A stretch of DNA of 64,000 nucleotides from contig OZ004584.1 of assembly GCA_963924555.1 (NCBI GenBank), positions 8,687,753-8,751,752 on the forward strand. Direction: 5' to 3'. A model generated the notes under the pieces. It had not been told where the DNA came from and made no database searches. It was given only the letters and a program-made list of their open reading frames with translations. Of this stretch, positions 61,013 to 64,000 are shown one piece after another (the first letter of the stretch is position 1; every line of letters begins with the position of its first letter). Source of the stretch: Crambe crambe. Its lineage: Eukaryota; Porifera; Demospongiae; Poecilosclerida; Crambeidae. The position numbers and the translations under genes were made by a program.

Positions 61013-61600
61013 TCATTTAAGGGGGAAGTCAGTATTACATAATGTATTCAGATATACACTTGCAGAACAAAGATACCCTGCAGGGCAACAATGTTCATTG
61101 TCGCTACAGCAATTGGGAAAGTCCGAATACCCTGCAACAGGAAAGTCCGAATACCCTGTAGGGCAACACTGTTCATTGTCGCTACAGCAAAGCCGAGACT
61201 GCATGCAAAGGGGAGAAAAAGGAGCAGTGATAGCTTCTCAAAAGTTGCTGAAAATTTGGCATGTTTAGCACTAAGCTACCTCTAGCTATACCTTCAGGCT
61301 AGTCTTAAACTCTAGGAATGTGTGTACTGCACACTGAATTATCCCTAAAAACAAAATAGTGTGTGCATTGGGACAAAATGTGATAATAGTAACCGAAGGT
61401 TTTGGCATGTTTAGCACTAGCTACCTCTAGATATACCTTCAGGCTAGTCTTAAACTTGTAGGCCTGGACTTTTGGCTTGGGTAGGTGATCAGCTCTTGAC
61501 AGAACACATGTATTGCAGACCATTAGGATCACAATCATAGCCTGCTGGGCAACAATGCTTGTGGTCGCTACAGCAAACAGGATGATCCGGATTAATGTCA
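61013..61600 (-). pseudogene. Granulin remnant or miniature granulin gene
   Basis: On the minus strand, 61198-61013 encodes 61 residues with granulin halves (CCSDNEQCCPTGYSDF, then NCCSDNEHCCPAGYLCSA). It follows a TGCATGCAG|TCTC acceptor like those of the two intact genes. Just upstream, 61600-61505 encodes another module end (PVCCSDHKHCCPAGYDCDPN) that stops at TGA. An ATG at 61538, in a different frame within that module end, could open an exon to 61437. Its frame joins 61198 in phase 0, giving a 95-residue product starting MIVILMVCNTCVLS. The roughly 60-base exon-end segment at 61402-61461 is duplicated at 61257-61316. I read this as a decayed paralogue; a functional short secreted protein is possible. 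Confidence 0.6.
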
Positions 61601-61642
61601 GCTATCTCATAGTCAAGGCCCTAGCTATAACTAGTATACTCA

Positions 61643-61670
61643 TAGGGCTAGGGCTAGGGCTAGGGCTAGG
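61643..61670. repeat. (TAGGGC)n hexamer run, about 4 copies
   Basis: TAGGGCTAGGGCTAGGGC-type repeat, 28 bases. It is one base off animal telomere repeat TTAGGG and too short and internal to be a telomere. Confidence 0.85.
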
Positions 61671-61912
61671 TGATGGTCAAGTTTGATGATGGTGCATCAT
61701 AGCTATAAACGTGTGTAGGTGATGGTCAAGTTTGATGATGGTAGCTAAGCACTGCATCATTGCTGAACACCTGCAAGCTATTAGCTGTGATGGTCAAGTT
61801 TGATGATGGTAGCCATCATTGCTAACACTAAACACCTGCAGGCTATTAGCTGTGATGGTCAAGTTTGATGATGGTAGCCATCATTGCTAACACTAAACAC
61901 CTGCAGGCTATT
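61671..61912. repeat. About 60-75 base tandem repeat, 4 copies
   Basis: Copies contain GTGATGGTCAAGTTTGATGA followed by TGGTAGCCATCATTGCTAAC and ACCTGCAGGCTATTAGCT. The last two are almost identical; the first two are diverged. It lies upstream of the granulin remnant. Confidence 0.85.
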
Positions 61913-62105
61913 ACACAGTTGCAGTGCTATTATTGCTATTATTAAGTTATCAGATCACCAAATGGCTGCAGACCTGTGGCAAGCTCCATAGTTAGACCAT
62001 AGGCAAGGCCTAAAAGATTCAGGCATTTCCACTAAAACTTGAGCCCCGCAGTAATAATAATGCTAGCTAGAGCTATTTTATCATGATTCATCTTCAGCTA
62101 GTTAC

Positions 62106-62188
62106 CTGCTCTTCAGGAACTTGCTGGATACTCTGTTCCTTGGAAGGTTTTCAATGCAAAGCCCCAAAACCACCAACCATGACCTCAT
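62106..62188 (-). other. Candidate signal-peptide first exon of a third granulin gene
   Basis: An ATG at 62188 opens MRSWLVVLGLCIENLP, a short hydrophobic leader. A donor (AGCAG|GTAACT) follows after 27 codons plus two bases. A GCATGCGCA word lies 53 bases upstream (62241-62250), as before the two intact granulin genes. I could not join it in frame to a granulin exon, so this may be the broken 5' end of the remnant at 61013-61600. Confidence 0.3.
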
Positions 62189-62385
62189 CTAAACTTTGGA
62201 CCTTGCGCGCGTGGGTGTTATTGAGCTAGTAGTAGTCTGAGCATGCGCAGAACTTTCAGCAGTGAAAATTGTGATTACAAATTTTTGAGGTGATATTGGT
62301 CTACTACTTTGAATGCAGTGTTCAGTCTTTCAGCTTGTCAGGTGACCTTGAATTGAGCTGCATGAATAAGTCAATACATACAGAG

Positions 62386-64000
62386 CTACTCTGAGTCATG
62401 ATTTCTCTCACCTGTGGGATGATCTCTGGCAATCTCTTCAAGTCCTGGATCCATCCTCTGCACACTCTTACCTATAATCCTCCAGCTTGGCCTTCCATAC
62501 TTTTGATAATCATAATTCAGCTTCAGCCACTGCCCCAACATTATATTGAGGCAGACATCAACATCCCCTGGATTATTCTTCTTGATGGCCTCAATAGTGT
62601 GTTGCTGAATGCGTAGTTTAGTGGCAAGCACTTCCCACTTGGCAGATATAGTTTCCACTGCATCAAACATATCACCCAAATCATTAATCCCTGAAATGAA
62701 TAATAATCACACAGTTCAGCAGACAATCAAACACCCTCGCCTAATGTTGTGTCATCAATCGTTGATAAAATTGAAGATGGTAAAGTTTTAGGGTTAACTT
62801 CAGTAAATTCCTATAATAAGAGGTGTTCATGCTCTTCACTAGGCCCAATTGAGTGCAATTAGTAGCCCTTGAATGAGTTCAGTCTTATATGGAACAAGGG
62901 AATCTACTCACATTTTTTGGTTCGGTAGTTGAAGGGGAGGTCCCTGACTGATCATCTACAGATTGAGATGGAGACTCTGCAGTGTTAATTGACATGAACC
63001 ATGAAGGGGTGACAGCATGCATCATGGATGGTGTGTCTTACTGGGAGTGGGAGTGGGGAGTTCAAAGTAGAATTCCCCAATATCCAATCCACTAACTTGC
63101 AGTTCTGGTGGAATAAAAGCAGTGCCTGTTGCTGCTTTGATGTGAGCTATGAACTTTGGAGGGTAGTCAAGAAGGTCTGAAACTCTAATTCTCAATAGTT
63201 CAGGAAGATGAATCTCTCTTTTTAGAATCTATGCAGTAAAATCATGAGTCATGGTTCCCGATAACTCAGCTCATGTAGCTACCTTTGTAGGATTTTTATC
63301 GAATCTGATATTCCATTCAGTTTTATCAGTGGCATCAATTACCACTTCTTCTGATACCATCTGGGCTATGATCTTGCTTCGTCCTTCCCATTTTTCCAGC
63401 ATACCTGTGTGTCCCTCCATGATTCTCCTATCACAATGCTGAAAGACAGAGTTAGAGTATCAGGAAAATCACTGTGTTAGTATAACATACTTGAATGTAC
63501 ATAGGATGATATAAGCACATGCAAAACACAGCAGACGCCTCATGGACATGGGAAGGATTCAAGTCACGATATAAATAATATGATCTATATCCTGTACACA
63601 AGAGGGTGAGTTTTTAGAAGACTCTATATAAGCATTAACTCCATGACTAACCTTTGGAAAGTTTTGGTGAGCTTTCTGAGTCATCCACTTCTTCATCTTC
63701 ATCTTCTTCTCTTTTCCTCTTGCCAATCTTTAAAAAGCAAAAGTGTCTCAGTGATATTTCTCCCACCTGGTCTCCAGGTTTGAATATTCCCTTGGTCCCC
63801 TGGATGTTTCTGAAGACAGACAGGTGGATTGGACTCCATGTACACAGGGATGGAGCTAGCTGAGAGGAACACCATGTCCTCACAATCCTCTTCACTCTTC
63901 AAGCAAGCATGGTGATGCATCCTGACTGTGACATCCTTTGAAAATGTCATTCTCTTGCTGTGTGTGATCAAGTAAGTGGGACTTGCTGACTCGTAGCCGT
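62386..64000 (-). CDS. ZU5/UPA-death-domain protein, C-terminal part; frameshift near 63833
   Basis: Adaptor-type architecture of UNC5, PIDD and ankyrins. Visible exons: 63957-63652, 63591-63491, 63438-63283, 63228-63042, 62976-62912, 62810-62735, 62690-62386. From 63652 leftward all seven junction phases fit. The first exon carries the ZU5/UPA boundary (VTVRMHHHACLKSEEDCEDM, then FKPGDQVGEISLRHFCFLKI). These halves lie in different frames, so a one-base indel near 63833 disrupts it. UPA-like residues follow in IHLPELLRIRVSDLL. The last exons hold a linker and a death domain of about 85 residues with its core Trp (AKWEVLATKLRI), CLNIMLGQWLK and PSWRIIG. The stop used is at 62386; an alternative donor at 62412 could extend the gene. 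The N-terminus lies off the right edge. Either a gene with a sequence error or a young pseudogene. Confidence 0.72.

Noticed and set aside
61643-61670. Internal telomere repeat
   Set aside because: The hexamer is TAGGGC, not TTAGGG, and only about four copies exist.

Overview
This is a eukaryotic, almost certainly animal, window. The genes are split by many spliceosomal introns with GT-AG (twice GC-AG) borders. Intergenic DNA is A+T rich and full of microsatellites, minisatellites and small DNA transposons. The gene content is animal: golgin-245, a CDK5 activator of the p35 type, a class I myosin of the MYO1D type, granulins and a ZU5/UPA-death-domain protein. Expanded ZU5/UPA/death-domain and granulin-like genes beside a rhamnonate dehydratase suggest a marine invertebrate. 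A sponge is my best guess, but this is inference and not shown by the sequence.

Layout. Positions 1-19776 (minus) hold the 5' half of a golgin-245/GOLGA4 gene that runs off the left edge (seven exons, all phase 0). A single-exon CDK5 activator follows at 20353-21213 (minus) with a TATA box upstream. A complete 19-exon MYO1D-like gene spans 22177-50924 (minus). Its assembled CDS is 3024 bases, 1007 residues. Its two largest introns hold a 2.2 kb long-inverted-repeat transposon and a possible alternative last exon. A 228-base divergent promoter separates it from two plus-strand genes: a 69-residue LYR-motif microprotein gene with a 53-base intron (51153-51415) and a 13-exon L-rhamnonate dehydratase gene (51544-55916) that keeps all expected catalytic residues. 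Facing it on the minus strand is a granulin cluster: two intact genes (56084-57872, 57998-59228), a duplicated promoter fragment, and a short decayed or miniature third copy (61013-61600). The right end holds the 3' part of a ZU5/UPA-death-domain gene (62386 to beyond 64000, minus) with one apparent frameshift.

The genes do not form one pathway. Golgin-245 (trans-Golgi tether), myosin ID (membrane-linked motor) and the CDK5 activator (kinase regulator) are trafficking and signalling genes. The LYR protein is expected in mitochondria, the dehydratase in sugar-acid catabolism, and the granulins in secretion. All exon borders were read by eye from splice consensus, frame continuity and remembered family sequences; none was tested against transcripts.
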